64,000 nt of DNA from Artemisia argyi. Taxonomy: Eukaryota; Streptophyta; Magnoliopsida; Asterales; Asteraceae. The stretch lies in assembly GCA_030686995.1 (NCBI GenBank), contig CM060708.1, positions 257,394,544 to 257,458,543 of the forward strand. Direction: 5' to 3'. Shown one piece after another: positions 1-11,749 of the stretch. The position numbers and the translations under genes are program-made. Position 1 is the first letter of the stretch; every line of letters starts with the position of its first letter. A model generated the notes under the pieces. It saw nothing but the letters and a program-made list of their open reading frames with translations. It was not told the DNA's origin and did no database searches.

Positions 1-130
1 TGGTCTTTAGTGGAACGATTATTTGTTGTAATTACTTTTATATTAGTGTTAAATGACCCCTAACTTATATTTTGACTAGAATAAAAGCGCATTTGCTTGA
101 GGACAAGCAAATCTCAAGTGTAAGGGTATA
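1..130 (+). mobile_element. Ty3/gypsy internal 3' end with polypurine tract
   Basis: Non-coding 3' end of a Ty3/gypsy retrotransposon whose body lies left of the window. It carries the short inverted motif TTGCTTGAGGACAAGCAA at about 93-110 and a purine-rich tract (AAGTGTAAGGGTATA) directly before the LTR, the expected polypurine-tract position. The same text recurs on the minus strand right of 62420, next to a related LTR. From memory, the 'gaggacaagcaa ... aagtgt' signature is typical of Tat/Athila-type gypsy elements; the lineage is inferred. Confidence 0.7.
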
Positions 131-1046
131 TGATGAGGCGAAAAATGAACCGTTTTTAGGGGGTCATTTCAGCCCAGAATTGAATTTATTTGATCAAATG
201 TTGCCCTAAATCGTTCCTTTTGTGATTTTAGGTACTTTGGGAGTGAATTCTGGAAAAGGAAGCATTTTGGACGTTTTTGGAGCATAAAAGTGAAGAAAAC
301 GGCAAAGACTTAATGAAACCTAGATGTTAATTATATGTTGATTACTTGTTTATAGTTGTAATGGATGAATGATTTCAATGTTAGGCTTAAGAAAACTGGC
401 AGATCTACATTGTGTAACATGCTTGAACGTCTTAGGAAACATGAACCAATGTGTACTAGGTTTTATTGGTTGTATTTAATGCATGAGCAAATTCTAGTGA
501 TCCCATGTTAGGAGCTTCTTAGCCGGCTCGACATAGGAGTGAAGTAGGCGCTTATAGGATTGGGGAAGTAAGTACGCCACCCCATGAATGGTATTAAGGA
601 ATACAATCCGTCATCCACGCAACTGTAACAAGTAATTAACCTGTAAAAGATATCTAAGGAGTAGTGAAACCTAAGTAAACACAATTCTCCCATATATTGC
701 TCACACCACTAGTTTAATTTAGTTTATTTTCATTTCTAGTATTTTATTTTGATTGCATCTTAGTAATTGGGTTAGTTGACTAGCAACTAATTCCGCCCAA
801 CTCCTTCAAAACCGAGATTTTTACTTGCTTTTATAAAAACCTAAAAATACAAAAAGAATCATCCCTCATCTCTAGACCTAGTCTTTAGGTTTTCTAATCC
901 TAGCGACACTATTCCTAGCTGAACGATCAATCCCCCGGTACTTGTCATTATACTATACTACATCGATCAGGTACACTGCCTGGTGGGGGTTGTAAGCTTC
1001 TCGAGATCCCTCGAGAGGTAAAGCCTGGTGCAATCCCTACGCATCA
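131..1046 (+). mobile_element. 3' LTR of Ty3/gypsy element
   Basis: The 916-bp LTR begins TGATGAGGCG and ends CTACGCATCA, so its ends form the short inverted repeat TGATG/CATCA. A polypurine tract precedes it, which makes it the 3' LTR of a plus-strand element. It is clearly homologous to the minus-strand LTR at 61015-62420 but lacks that copy's roughly 0.5-kb GC-rich block. Its right flank is the middle of a copia gag reading frame, so this element inserted into the copia element. The 5' half and the other target-site duplication are outside the window. Confidence 0.8.
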
Positions 1047-1946
1047 AATTTCAATATTACTTTCAAGTCTAGACATTTTATCTTCTAAAATTATTTCTTT
1101 TTCAAAGTTATTTCCAACGGACATTGAAGATTCATTTTTAAAGATAATTTTTGAGTCTATGTTGCAAAAATGTTTGAAGTTGTTTTCCAATTTTGAAAAT
1201 TCTAATATAAATTGATCATAGCAGAAATGTTCGGTTTCGGGTTGTACCTTATTTGTAGTTATACAATCTTCACATGCTATACGATGATCAATTTCATCAT
1301 CCATGTCGCTCCATGTTTTATTTGTAGATTCGCTTGGATCTTGGAGCATGTAGTCCTTGCCATCAATACTTGTATTTACATTTGTTTGAATATCTTCGCA
1401 AGCCATATTTTCATCATCTTCTTCTTCCTTGTCTCTCCATGATTTATTTACACTCTTTCTTCGGATTTGGCTCATGTATTCTTCGTTATTGATACCTTCA
1501 ATGATCACATTTGAACTAGTAGTACTTGTGTTTGTTTCAACTAAATATTTGTCTATCAAATTTTCTAGAGTGACTAATTCTTGTGCAACATCAAGTTTAT
1601 CATCTTTGGTTTTACATTTCTCTTGGTGAAAATTTAACAGACATTTCCAAATATCATTTGCCATTTTACAAAAGAATACTCTTTCATATTCAACTCTTAG
1701 TAGAGTTTTGTAAATCACTAATTTAGCTTTAGTATTTTTATCGATCTTTGTTTGAAGATTATTATATTGATTTTCAAAATCCATTTTAGTTGGTTCAAGA
1801 TCACCAATTGAAATGATATACCAAAGATCAAGATCTATTGATTTCACATAATTTTCAAATTTATTTTTTCATTCAAAAAAATGATCATTTTCAAATAATG
1901 GTGGTTGTTGAGTAAATTCCCCTTCTAAATATTTTTCAAATTCCAT
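1047..1946 (-). pseudogene. Ty1/copia gag polyprotein, broken
   Basis: Minus-strand reading frame starting at the ATG whose complement is 1944-1946. It reads MEFEKYLEGEFTQQPP, then KNKFENYVKSID and KAKLVIYKTLLRVEYERVF, matching the UBN2/gag-type N-terminus of plant Ty1/copia polyproteins (capsid protein that packages the element RNA). Codon 26, normally Trp in this family as I recall it, is TGA (complement of 1869-1871), a nonsense change. The rest is open to 1047, where the gypsy LTR cuts it. The Asp/Glu-rich linker (residues with EEEDDEN) is present, but no CCHC knuckle, protease or RT follows. Element relic, not a host gene. Confidence 0.8.
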
Positions 1947-1998
1947 AGATCGTTACAAGTTTTAAAATACAATATATTTTAAAAATCTTGCTAGACGT

Positions 1999-2012
1999 GG
2001 CACTTGATACCA
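1999..2012 (-). promoter_or_regulatory. Primer-binding site of the copia element
   Basis: On the minus strand this reads TGGTATCAAGTGCC, whose first half matches the 3' end complement of plant initiator-Met tRNA (TGGTATCA). It lies between the LTR end and the gag start, where first-strand priming occurs in Ty1/copia elements. Confidence 0.75.
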
Positions 2013-2014
2013 AT

Positions 2015-3880
2015 TGTGGAAAACTAGAAGGGGGGGGGGGGGTTGAATAGTTTTCCGTCTTTTTCGTTTTATAAAAGTTTGCTTCTAAAGAATAGATGCA
2101 AATTTCAAAAACCTTTGATGCAAAAGTACAGATACTAGTTTGTTCACACTTATCGTATAAACACTACTCATATAGAATGTTGAGTAGAAATTATAATTTC
2201 ATATATCGCACATAAATATATATATATATTTATATTTATATATGTATATGTGTTTTAATATGTGTATATCCTTATGGTTTGTTTATATAAAATTAATGTT
2301 ATGAATGGAACCTATTTTGATCTTTATGTGAAATCAATATATGCACAACACAAGCAATTATAACTATATACGAAATGCTAATAAGTAAGTAAGCAAAGAG
2401 TGAGAAATGGAAAGATCAAACCGAGAGACAAAGGATTTATAGTGGTTCGGCTACAAGGACACCTTCCTTGCCCTACTCCACTCCCGAGCACCGAGCTCGA
2501 GAGTTTTCTTCACTAAGTCAATAACCTCCCTTATGGCGGAGAAGACCGTACACACCTAGGCTTACACCGATTAACGACACTAAGCTAAATGTCGAGTTCT
2601 AATCGTAGCTAGAACCAATCTCACAACTACAATCACACCACAACTTCTTCACACCCTTTCACGCCTTCTATACTTCTTCACAACTCTTGATTCTTCACGC
2701 CTTCACAACTTCTATCTATTCACAACTTCAAGGATTTTGCTACTTCACAACCTCTAGGCTTCTAAGTTTTCACAACTTCAATTCTTCTATCTCTCTACTT
2801 TAGGGCCTTTATCTATATACCAATACAATGATTCTTCTACTTTAAAACCTTCTATATCTTATATGCTTCAAAGCTTCCAAGTCTTCAGACCTTCTAGTCT
2901 TTTATGTCTTCACAACTTAAAGCCTTCAACTTCTTCACTACTTACCACTATTTCAATATGCTACTACTTCTTGTATCTCCTATCACTAATTCTATTCTCT
3001 TCTACTTCTTCACTTCTAGTACCACTTCACACTATCAACAATTCTAGATCCTATATCTAAATCTAGCTAACCAATGTATACACCTTATTCACCAAAGTAT
3101 AAATGATTAACAAGATGAAATGAACAAACAACTTAGATAGCAAGATGATACTAAGTTGTAATACTTCTAATCTTAATTAATAGAAGTATTCTTCTCTTTG
3201 CACTTGAGTGTTGAGGCTTGAATCACTTTGAAACAAAGATTAATGTATATATGATCAAAGGATTTTTGAGGATTGAAATGGAGGTTTGAATCAGAAAGTT
3301 TAGAGTTCAAAAAGGTAAGAAAAAATGTTGGAATGAACCAGTATTTAAAGGGACAGCTGGGGGGAATCAGGAGCGTGCCGGTCCCCTTAATTAGGGGCCG
3401 GTCCCCTTAATTATTAAGGGGGCCGCCTAATTAATTAAGGGGCCGCCCTCCTGAACGTTGCCCAGCTTTGTCCTTTTGTGAGGAAAATTTTTCTGGATTA
3501 TATTTGCCATTTTTGGTTGAAGATTTGAATTTATATATTTGTAAATGAATTAAACACATTCTTTTAATTCCAAAAATGTTTTATAAAAGATATAAAATGT
3601 TTTGTGACATTTTATAAAAATCTAATGATTAATAAAAATGTTCCTTTGATCTTATAATGCATTAGACACTTTGTTTATTCATACCTTAAGTGATTAGATG
3701 GTGAAAGTGAGTATTTACTACTAAATACTTATTTACGTCACGATCTTTGGTTTGATGAGTTTTCGTTTTGTGATTATCAAAACATAGAGATATCGAAAGA
3801 TATGAATAACGTTTTTAGGCATTTATTTATATCAACAAGATATAAGAAGTCCAAACTAACTTCTTAGAGTTGATAAAACA
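2015..3880 (-). mobile_element. 5' LTR of the minus-strand Ty1/copia element
   Basis: The LTR lies immediately upstream (minus strand) of the primer-binding site. The left edge is set by the PBS. The right edge (minus-strand start TGTTTTATCAACTC) is chosen from TG..CA ends and is uncertain by tens of bases, because the mate LTR and target duplication are not in the window. It contains a G-run near 2031-2042, pyrimidine-rich degenerate 'cttcacaact' repeats from 2640 to 3050, and a GC-rich foldback at about 3370-3450. Two short open frames in the CT-rich part are composition artefacts. Confidence 0.6.
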
Positions 3881-4373
3881 AAAGCAGGGGTGGGAAAGTT
3901 GATGAATATTCGATATCAGCTTATGTGGGAACTTACATTCGCGCATTTGCAGTGATAGGTAATACAGAATATGGGTTACAACCTATTGCTTATGATTGAC
4001 CTCAACTCACCTTAAATCAAGGTATGTAAGGCTTATTTTTATATTCATGGTCGTGTTTTAGGGTACACCGATTTGTCTTTTCTTGAGCAAGGAAGGTTGG
4101 ACCGTATGTCATGGCTGTAGTTGAAAGACATGTTTATGGTGGATAATACTTAACAAAAGACGCATTTGAGGTCGGGTTCACAAGCCATTAGGTATCCACA
4201 AGAGGTCAGTCTAGAAGATCTCCCTCAAATTACGATAGAGTGATAGACACAACCACACAGGTTCTTCTAACTGTGTCTTATTTTTCCTGTAAACTTAAAG
4301 GCTTACAAGATGAATCACACAATCAATTTGTAGTGGGTGAGATTTTGGACTCGGTTTATGATCTTGCACAAAG

Positions 4374-4512
4374 AAACCTCAGGCTAATGTCTACACATTG
4401 TGTCAAAAGTTGGTTCAGGGTCAGTTTGGTACAACCTATTTGTGCACCGAAATTGCAACAACCGCTATATTATGCCTGCAAATCCATCTCCAAGGGAGAG
4501 TTGATCATGATC
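4374..4512 (+). pseudogene. Calcium-dependent protein kinase (CDPK) exon fragment
   Basis: One frame reads KPQANVYTLCQKLVQGQFG then TTYLCTE. After a one-base frame change near 4468 the next frame reads YYACKSISKGEL. Together these match the N-lobe start of plant CDPKs: the glycine loop, usually GxGQFG and here VQGQFG with the first Gly lost, and the segment with the ATP-binding Lys in YACKSISK. Only subdomains I-II are present. The catalytic loop, autoinhibitory region and EF-hands are missing. The text after about 4512 no longer matches a kinase. It sits 0.5 kb upstream of an unrelated RHD3 fragment inside a Helitron-like element, so I read it as a captured, decaying exon. Confidence 0.75.
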
Positions 4513-5054
4513 ATCAACTGCGTGAGTGCGCGCAATCTGCACGAGATAATTCAGTTCAGCAAGTGACAAGGGCGACACAGGAAGCACGGGTGGTGCTCAA
4601 TGGATAATTTGTCATGAAAATTTTATCATCTATACTTCCTAATACTAGAGAAGCTAATATGGAGCGGACAGAATTGACACGATCATGTTCTTCAGGTATG
4701 CTTGCAGACTGTCTTTATAAAAATGTTCTAAAAATCGTAACATATTAGGCTCCTTAGGTTGTATATTTATTCTGTAGCTTATTAGCCGACTAATAATTCT
4801 GACTCATTATTTATATGTTTAATGTTTTAGGATTTGCTAGACGTGCCCGAAGATGAACCAAAACTATTCGGGAAGTTGGGTATACCATCATCCGCCTATT
4901 TGTTTGGAAAATTTATAATTGCTTGTTGAGCCTCATAGCATGTTTGAGTATGAACCGATCTCAGGTTTTTATCTGTATCGAAATAGGTAATATGATACAA
5001 CGAATTTGTGTAGGGCGTTAAACCCAACACCCCCTAACATCCCCTGACTCATGA

Positions 5055-5952
5055 ATGGATGCATTTAAGGGAAGGCAAGTATCTATTTTGTTCATTTAAG
5101 GGGTGTTTTGATTGCTTAATTAAACTGCTAATCTGCTTATTGCATTTTGATACAGCAGATAAGCAGTTCTTAGAGTATTTGAGAGTGCAAGTTGCTTATC
5201 TCCTATGAGTGCAATAAACTGTTGTTAATAAACAGTTTGCAACTGCTTATTCAAGATTAAATTTTTTAAGAACCAATAGGCAATCCCAAACGCCTCCTTA
5301 GTTTTGTGTTTACTGACCCTAGGTTAGCAAACTGAAGCATTAGGTTTGTATCAGGTCACAGACAACCAAAGGTATATGGATGGCTAGATGTGCTGATATC
5401 GAACCTTGCACTGTTGTAATGGATCTTGAGGGTACTGATAGAAGAGAACGAGGTGAGGTTTATAATGAAAACTTTCCCTTTACAAGTCAACAATTTTTCT
5501 GTTTTTTTTATATATAAATTGTTTGATTTAACAATTTTGGATTAGTGTTAGTAGAAAGTGAAACAGATAGCTTATTACCACTTGCAGCTCACTATACTTT
5601 TGTATGTTTCAGGATGATACCGCATTTGAAAAACAAAGTGCACTTTTTGCGCTTGCTATTTCGGACATAGTGCTTACATATGGATTTAACCAGTCCTGTA
5701 AATAAATTGGTTTTACCTTTCAAAATTTGTGTTGTGTAGGTGGTGCCATGATATTGGTCGTGAGCATGCTGCGAATAAGCCACTACTGAAAAGTGGATTT
5801 CAGGTATGAACTTTATTGTTAGTTTTTACGTTCTCATATTTGATTGGAAATTTACAAAAAATTTATTTTCATTTTCTACTTTTCAGTTCATGATGAGATT
5901 ATTTAGTCCACGAAAAACAACGTTGATCTTTGTTATACGTGATAAAACAAGA
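5055..5952 (+). pseudogene. RHD3/SEY1-type GTPase gene fragment with introns
   Basis: Five exon pieces match ROOT HAIR DEFECTIVE 3, the plant dynamin-like GTPase of the atlastin/Sey1 class that fuses ER tubules. They are about 5055-5074 (MDAFKG), 5355-5457 ([20 protein letters not shown] then [15 protein letters not shown]), 5613-5677 (DDTAFEKQSALFALAISDIV), 5740-5803 ([20 protein letters not shown]) and 5887-5952 ([12 protein letters not shown] then FVIRDKTR). Most borders keep GT/AG; the first donor reads GC. The G-domain G3 motif (DxxG, in DLEGTD) and the G4 motif RD are visible. The P-loop exon and everything after the G domain are missing, and the third-to-fourth junction is damaged. A captured fragment, not a gene. 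Confidence 0.85.
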
Positions 5953-6691
5953 GTAAGTATCATATATCTATCAATACTAGAAATTTAGAGGTGGAAATAA
6001 TTTATGGTCTTTTATCTCAAGCTAATAGAAAAATCCCTGTAAACCATATGTGCGACAGAAAAAATGAATGTACATATTTTGGTACAGCTATTTAGGCATA
6101 CTCATCGCCTAATGAGGTGTCATCTTAAGCCGTTTTGTGTGAATCATATAACGGGTCAATTCTGTTTACTAACCTCCTGTGTTCTAATTTACAGGTTCAT
6201 CACATAATGTGCAGAACTCAATGCTTGCTTGGTTATTTCTATACTGCTTTGTTTTCTAGTGTCTTCGAAAAACTCTCTTTTTCACGGAGTTAACTGTATG
6301 AAATGTGCAGGGAAAAAAAGACAGGGAGAAAGATGCGACAAAAGGAGGATGGACGGTTATTACACATATTAAGGGCAGGAAGAAACCACCAGAGGCGGCC
6401 TAATGTCGTCGACTCTCGGTTCAGCTGCTCCATAAAGAAGTAGGTCGAATGGGTCAAAATGTGTTGGTACAGTTTTTGTCTTAAAAACATACATTTTTTT
6501 ACCAAGGTTTCTCATGGCCTTACGAATAGGTGCAATCTGATTGTATACAATGGTAACATGCTTGATAACATACTTTTTTGTAAATTCGAAAACGCTTAAT
6601 TATATTGCTCGCTTTGCATTGTTGTTTCCGGATTCAAGATGTTTGAATAAGCATGTATCCGTATTTGTAACTCTTTTAATAGAAACATACA

Positions 6692-6739
<48 letters not shown>
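6692..6739 (+). repeat. Poly(T) tract, about 47 bases
   Basis: Uninterrupted T-run inside the Helitron-like element. A mirror-like, nearly pure A-run lies at 7019-7064. Length is likely unstable in the genome and in sequencing. Confidence 0.9.
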
Positions 6740-6747
<8 letters not shown>

Positions 6748-7024
6748 GCAATACAAAGTTAGAACAAAAAATTTGCAGTTGGCCTCATTTGTTTGCATCT
6801 CCTATACCGATTTTTGTTATAGAATACTTATTACATGTTATGTTTCTTAAATATCTTTGCATAATGATATAACTTTTCGTCTCAAAACAACCGTTTGACA
6901 ATTACGTTTGCTTACCATAATTAACAATCAAATATGTTTATATTTTTTCCTATACACATGATTCTTCCGGTCCTGCACACCTAACCCGACATCAACAACG
7001 ACGTCAGCCACATGAAATTAAAAA

Positions 7025-7056
<32 letters not shown>

Positions 7057-7099
7057 AAAAAAAACCTGCACCGCAGCAACGTGCGGGCTATTTTGCTCG

Positions 7100-7775
7100 T
7101 TATCTACTAAACATATAAATTTTCTTGCACAAATATGTAATGGTGATGTAAATAAATATGTTATGTTGTTGTATGTAAAAAGTAATGAGATGAGATGAAG
7201 ACTTACAAAGGTTTTGTGAGAACTAGTGAAATGCAACAAAGAACTTAACCAATTCTTAACTAACCTAACTTTCCTTGCAAAAAAACCCTTAACTCAATTT
7301 ATAACCCCAAGCCTTCAAGTGAAATCACCAACTAGTAATTTATGACCCAAATCTTGCTAGATACTCTTGAAAAACTTGAAATTTGTGTGTGTGTGTGTGT
7401 GAAGTTTGTATATGGGTCCTGGGTTTTGAGTGTAAGAGAGGTGGATGAATTTGATTTTTGTAAGAGGGGGGGGGGGGGGGGGGGGGGGAGACTTTGAAAT
7501 TTTTATTATATCTATGTGTAAGAAAAATGCAAAATGTAATTAATTTACGTGAATGTTTATGAACTAAAAATATTATGTAAAACGTGCTCATGAAAATAGT
7601 ATTGTTGTTGTCACACGTAGACTAAATGTAGTCTAGAAACAGTACGCGTTAAATGTTGTTTTTCGTTATGCGCGAAATTAAAAAGCCACTACGCGTTAAA
7701 TAAAATATAGAGGTGAAATTGTGAAACTTAATATTTATTGAACTAATTATTGACCTGAAAAATGTAGGTTGTTAC
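7100..7775. other. Intergenic stretch, no gene seen
   Basis: No coding signature on either strand. It contains a short GT microsatellite near 7385-7400 and a G-run of about 21 bases near 7467-7488. Open frames here are made of the simple repeats. Confidence 0.6.
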
Positions 7776-8334
7776 TGTAACACCCCGCCTTTTTGGAACG
7801 TTAAACCCTCTTATTTACCTTATATCAGCGGAAGCGTTTACTCTTACTCAGTGTCAAATAATATCTTGATTCCTAAAGTAGCTCATCTCAATAATTGCTC
7901 AATAATTGCTCGAGAATGAAAGTTCACTTTGTTGTAAACAAGGTCTCCTTACTCGAAGCAGTAACTCGAACTCAACTCAAAAAAATATCACCACATAAAC
8001 ATGAACTAAGAATTCCTCCTTTTTCCTTAAATGTTACAGCCTCCACTCTCAATATTCGACTAGGGTTTTTGTGTGTTTTCCTTCATATGTTTGGCAATTC
8101 TACGTTTGCTATTTAAGAAGTCACTTGGGCCCAAAAATCTCGCATGGATCCGCATCTTAACAACCATACATGATACGTTTAATTAATACCCATTTGAAAA
8201 GGTATATAACCTCTTAGTTATATCTACTTTATGCTAATACAAAAACCACCCTCAAGGATTTATCTAATTTATATTTAGTCCTAAAAGTTAAAGAAACCAC
8301 AAATTTTCATTATATAAAAATTTCGGGTTTTACA
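7776..8334 (+). mobile_element. Solo LTR with 5-bp target-site duplication
   Basis: The 559-bp sequence begins TGTAACACCCCG and ends GGGTTTTACA. It is flanked by identical GTTAC at 7771-7775 and 8335-8339. No primer-binding site or coding region adjoins it, so it is a solo LTR left by recombination between two LTRs. TGTAACACCCC starts are common in Ty3/gypsy LTRs; the superfamily is inferred. Confidence 0.88.
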
Positions 8335-8352
8335 GTTACATTAAGGGTAAAT

Positions 8353-8542
8353 TGCACTTTCAAGTGATCCAACGGTAAGAATACCAGCCTTCCAAAGAGG
8401 AGGTCAAGGGTTCGAATCCAATGGGGAGAAAATTAATCCCCTTGTGGCCACGGAGGTTCACCTGCGCCGACTCCGGGCTATCCAAAAGGGTAGTCGCCGT
8501 GAGATTAGTCGGCTCGCAATGTCGAGTCGGAAACCCATGTTA

Positions 8543-8574
<32 letters not shown>
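8353..8574 (+). mobile_element. tRNA-derived SINE with poly(A) tail
   Basis: It contains a Pol III box-B match (GGTTCGAATCC, 8409-8419) about 35-40 bp after a plausible box A, an unrelated GC-rich body, and a terminal A-run of about 37 bases (8537-8573), the layout of a plant SINE. The 5' border is approximate and no convincing target duplication was found. The in-frame open reading through the A-run is an artefact. Confidence 0.6.
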
Positions 8575-8575
<1 letters not shown>

Positions 8576-8869
8576 ACGAAAACCACTTTCTAAAATGCAA
8601 AAAACGTTGTCAAAAATGGCATCCGAATGTCGGCAATCTCAAGCTTCCATTGGGAATTCGTGAACAAAACCCATGGTAGTTTCTATCCTAGAGATGAATA
8701 GAAACCCGGAGATTTGGCCAAACTACAAATTGTGTGATGGTTCGAAAAACGCGAGATGTAAGAAATCTGGGGGTTTTAACAAACTTGATGGGAATACCGC
8801 GTTGAGAAATCCTATGACAAAAATTTAGCCCGCGGTGAAAGTGGCATCGAGTTCTAGTCAAACAACAAT

Positions 8870-10560
8870 GGGAAATGATGGTTCATTGTGGTAATACGAG
8901 GCGGCTCGGGTTCGGGATAAGATGTCCAAATTTGTGAGTCAAGAAACCTTGCCTTTTGACCACTTCGACAATAAGTGAATGACCTCGCTTATCCAAGATA
9001 CGCTTCAACCTCGATATACTCATGTAAGTCGAATGACCCTTAGACGTGATTGTATAAATATGAAAATGGCTAAAAATGAAATGAGTTTAGGATTTTAATC
9101 GTTAGAAACCGATGTTAGCTAACGTGTGATGTTTGGACGGCTCCGCATGGTTTACCGGATTCGTATCTTTGTATTACCGCTCATTGGGTAAATCCAAAAA
9201 CGTAGGTAATGATGAAGTGTTCGATTGCTTTTGAATTGTTTGGATACCCCCATACCAGCTAAAATCTATATGCTATTTTAGATTATGTCATCAAAATGTA
9301 TAATTTAGATGAAAAGATTTTTTCTATATCTTTCGATAATGCGTCGAATAACACTGTTGCGGTTGTTCAATTAAAACTAAAATACAAACCGGTCTGCAAC
9401 TGTGTCTCTTTTCATTGTCGATGTGTAGCACATATCATTAATTTGGTTGTGTAAGACGAGTTACAAGTTATCGGGGTAACAAAATATGCTTTTAAAGATA
9501 TGTTAAAAGATATTTTTAGTAATAGTAATAAATGATATCGTAATTATATCAAGCTTTGTGCCGAAGCAAATGCCGTTTGTTTAAGTCTGTATTAGGACGT
9601 ACCTACATGATGGAATTCCACTTGCAACATGGTTGAATGTGTTTTATGATAAATAGATACTTTAAAAGTGTTTCATGACCACCTTGCAAAACGTAATTTA
9701 GTTATGCCTTATCCCAAGTCATCTTGGTATACTATACAACTTGTTTCGAAAATGCTTGGACTTTTTAAAAAATGCTACTACTTTGTTATTGGGAGTTTAC
9801 TATCCTACAGGTTGTTTAGTTTTAAGCCAGCTTTGTTTAATGACTTCAAAATTAGAAGAGTTTGAATCAAAAAGCGATTTATTTGGAAATATTGTGAAAC
9901 CAATAAAAGAATTTTTTTTTTAAATATTTTCATAATTTCCTCCCGTTATAACTTGTGCCACTGCTTTGAACTCGATTCTAAACTGTATCGGGGTTGAGAC
10001 TTTGATTTTTAACATTAGTCATGATTTGGTTTGTTCGATGATGACCCGAACTATATTGCTTATTAATGTGCTCGCTTTAACGATGTTTTTGACAAAATGG
10101 TTCACGTTTATTTAACAAAATATATCTCAAGTTCTTCACATATTCATACGATACATTAAGAGGGAGGTTCGAGTTCACATGGCAATAACGAGACAATTTG
10201 AATGTATAATCTTTTAAGAAGTTAGAATACAAAACGAGCTCAAGGTCACACCCCTAGTAGCAAGATCGAAAGGTACCAAGGATCCAAGCAAGTACGATAG
10301 CTTTAGAATGCCTTTTTTCTTTAGTAGGAGAGTTATATCATCGAAAAGATCAAAACTCACTCTGGTGGTGGTGGAACTTGCATTTGCTTGAAAGACCACC
10401 TCAATAGCATAGAAAGGATTCAACATATATCACCACTTGAAAGCGACTTTGAACGGGTTAAAGAAGAAATGCACGCGGAAGAAATACCGTTTGGTATGTC
10501 CCAACCTCTTGACAAAGACGAAATACACTACAACCAAGATGATTAATTCAAGACGAAGAC
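8870..10560 (+). pseudogene. hAT (Ac/Tam3-type) transposase, degenerate
   Basis: Broken frames read in order like a RICESLEEPER-type hAT transposase. MSKFVSQETLPFDHFDNK (about 8920) and LQPRYTH lie near the N-terminal region. KMYNLDEKIFSISFDNASNN (9300) then CVAHIINLVV (9425) match the RNase H-like core. TWWNST-like text lies near 9600. LKNATTLLLGVYYPT is at 9760. GRVISSKRSKLT then VVVE and CLKDHL (10330-10390) match the C-terminal hAT dimerisation region. Several stops and frame changes make it non-functional. Terminal inverted repeats were not identified, so the ends are approximate. Confidence 0.75.
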
Positions 10561-10711
10561 CGGGATGAAGATGAAGATAAAAACGAAGATGTTATTTATG
10601 TATTCCTTTTATGTATTCAAGAAGATGATGTATTCCTTTTATATATTTAAGAAACAATTTGATGTTTGATGTTTAAATATTTTTAGTCTTGTGTTTTGTT
10701 ATATACTTATA

Positions 10712-11040
10712 CTAGCAGGGTACCCGTGCATTGCGGAGGTGGGTACCCTGTGATTGAAATTTTTGGCGAACAATTTTTTGTTATTATATGTTTATCGTAA
10801 CAATAAATTTATAAAAAATAGATATTTTGTTGTAACATCTTTAAGCAATATCATATTATTTCATATAAAAATATTAGTGCACCCACGTGATATGAGTCAA
10901 AACCAAATGAGTTTTGAGTTAGTTTTTGGTTTAATACAAAAAAGTCGATAATGGGTTAGTTTTTGGTTTAATACAAAAAAGTCGATAATGGGTTTTTGGG
11001 TTGTATATTTAAAGATCGTTTATTATGAAATTATGAAACC
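10712..11040 (-). mobile_element. Helitron 3' terminus (minus strand), body partial
   Basis: On the minus strand the sequence ends in a GC hairpin, then ACCCTGCTAG with CTAG at 10712-10715 followed by T, which is the canonical Helitron 3' end (CTRR, inserted between A and T). The same subfamily ends at 15475. Its 5' end was not found; the right border is a guess. A 37-bp direct duplication lies at 10918-10990. Confidence 0.55.
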
Positions 11041-11745
11041 CGAGATCCTAATTTTCAAGATTCTTAATCGTTGGCCCAGACAACACAACAATCGAATTTA
11101 AAGCTTGGCCCAATTTAGTATTATCTATATCCTAAAGCTAACAACCCTAAACCTAAAGCCCATAACATCAGCCACCACACTTCCTTCATATTATTTCATT
11201 CACGAATTAACAAACTCAGCCTCTTTAACTTTCTCTCAATCTTATCCCACCAATAACCAAACACTCCGTCTCGATATCCATTCACAAACTAAACAATCAA
11301 AACCCGTTCGTGTTAATCTCAGCCTTTTATCCTCTGATTGGTTTATCTCTTACAACCAATTAGTACAAAATCACGAATACCCTTTTTGGTTGTCATGGTC
11401 TCAAAACACAAATCATAAACAAGATACACACTCTATTGGTTTGTGTGTAACACAAATTTGTTTTTGTTAGTTGTTTTTCGGCTCAAAGATCTTGGTACAA
11501 GGTCTCGGGTTCTAGGACTCTTTTGTTTAGATCGGTGAAAGGTTTGTGTTTAGATCTTTAACGACTTTTGATCATTTTGAAAACCAAACCCGAGATCTAT
11601 TTTTTTCTTTTGATTTTTGATTAATATATTGAGGAGGATTATTTATTTTTTTAGTGGTTTGACTAGTCAACTAAAACTAGTTTTTTAAACCGGTTCAGTT
11701 TTGAAAAAAAAACCATTTGTGCACTTCTAATTCTAGATACAAACT
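11041..11745. other. No gene recognised
   Basis: A 121-codon plus-strand frame starts at 11105 but shows no domain, has a composition like translated AT-rich noncoding DNA, and has no splice context. I do not annotate it as a gene. The stretch may belong to the neighbouring Helitron. Confidence 0.5.
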
Positions 11746-11749
11746 ATAA

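Larger units (their letters stand above)
3881..7099 (+). mobile_element. Helitron-like element (3' part) carrying gene fragments
   Basis: The right end has the 3' signature of a plant Helitron: a GC hairpin (CCGCAGCAACGTGCGG at about 7071-7086), a short spacer, then CTCG at 7096-7099 followed by T. The same hairpin-to-CTCG ending occurs at 49964, 50401 and 50801. Inside are intron-bearing fragments of two unrelated genes in the same orientation, which is typical of Helitron capture. The 5' end was not found. It is probably left of the nested copia/gypsy insertions, so the start given here is only the copia LTR edge. Parts without recognised content are 3881-4373, 4506-5054 and 5953-6690. Confidence 0.55.

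Noticed and set aside
1044..1060. Reading the gag frame as an intact host gene
   Set aside because: It ends inside a gypsy LTR border, has a nonsense codon near its N-terminus and is retroelement gag.
10214..10426. 70-codon minus-strand frame
   Set aside because: Antisense to the hAT dimerisation region, which is recognisable on the plus strand.
11105..11470. 121-codon plus-strand frame
   Set aside because: Low-complexity, no recognisable motif; likely chance in AC-rich DNA.
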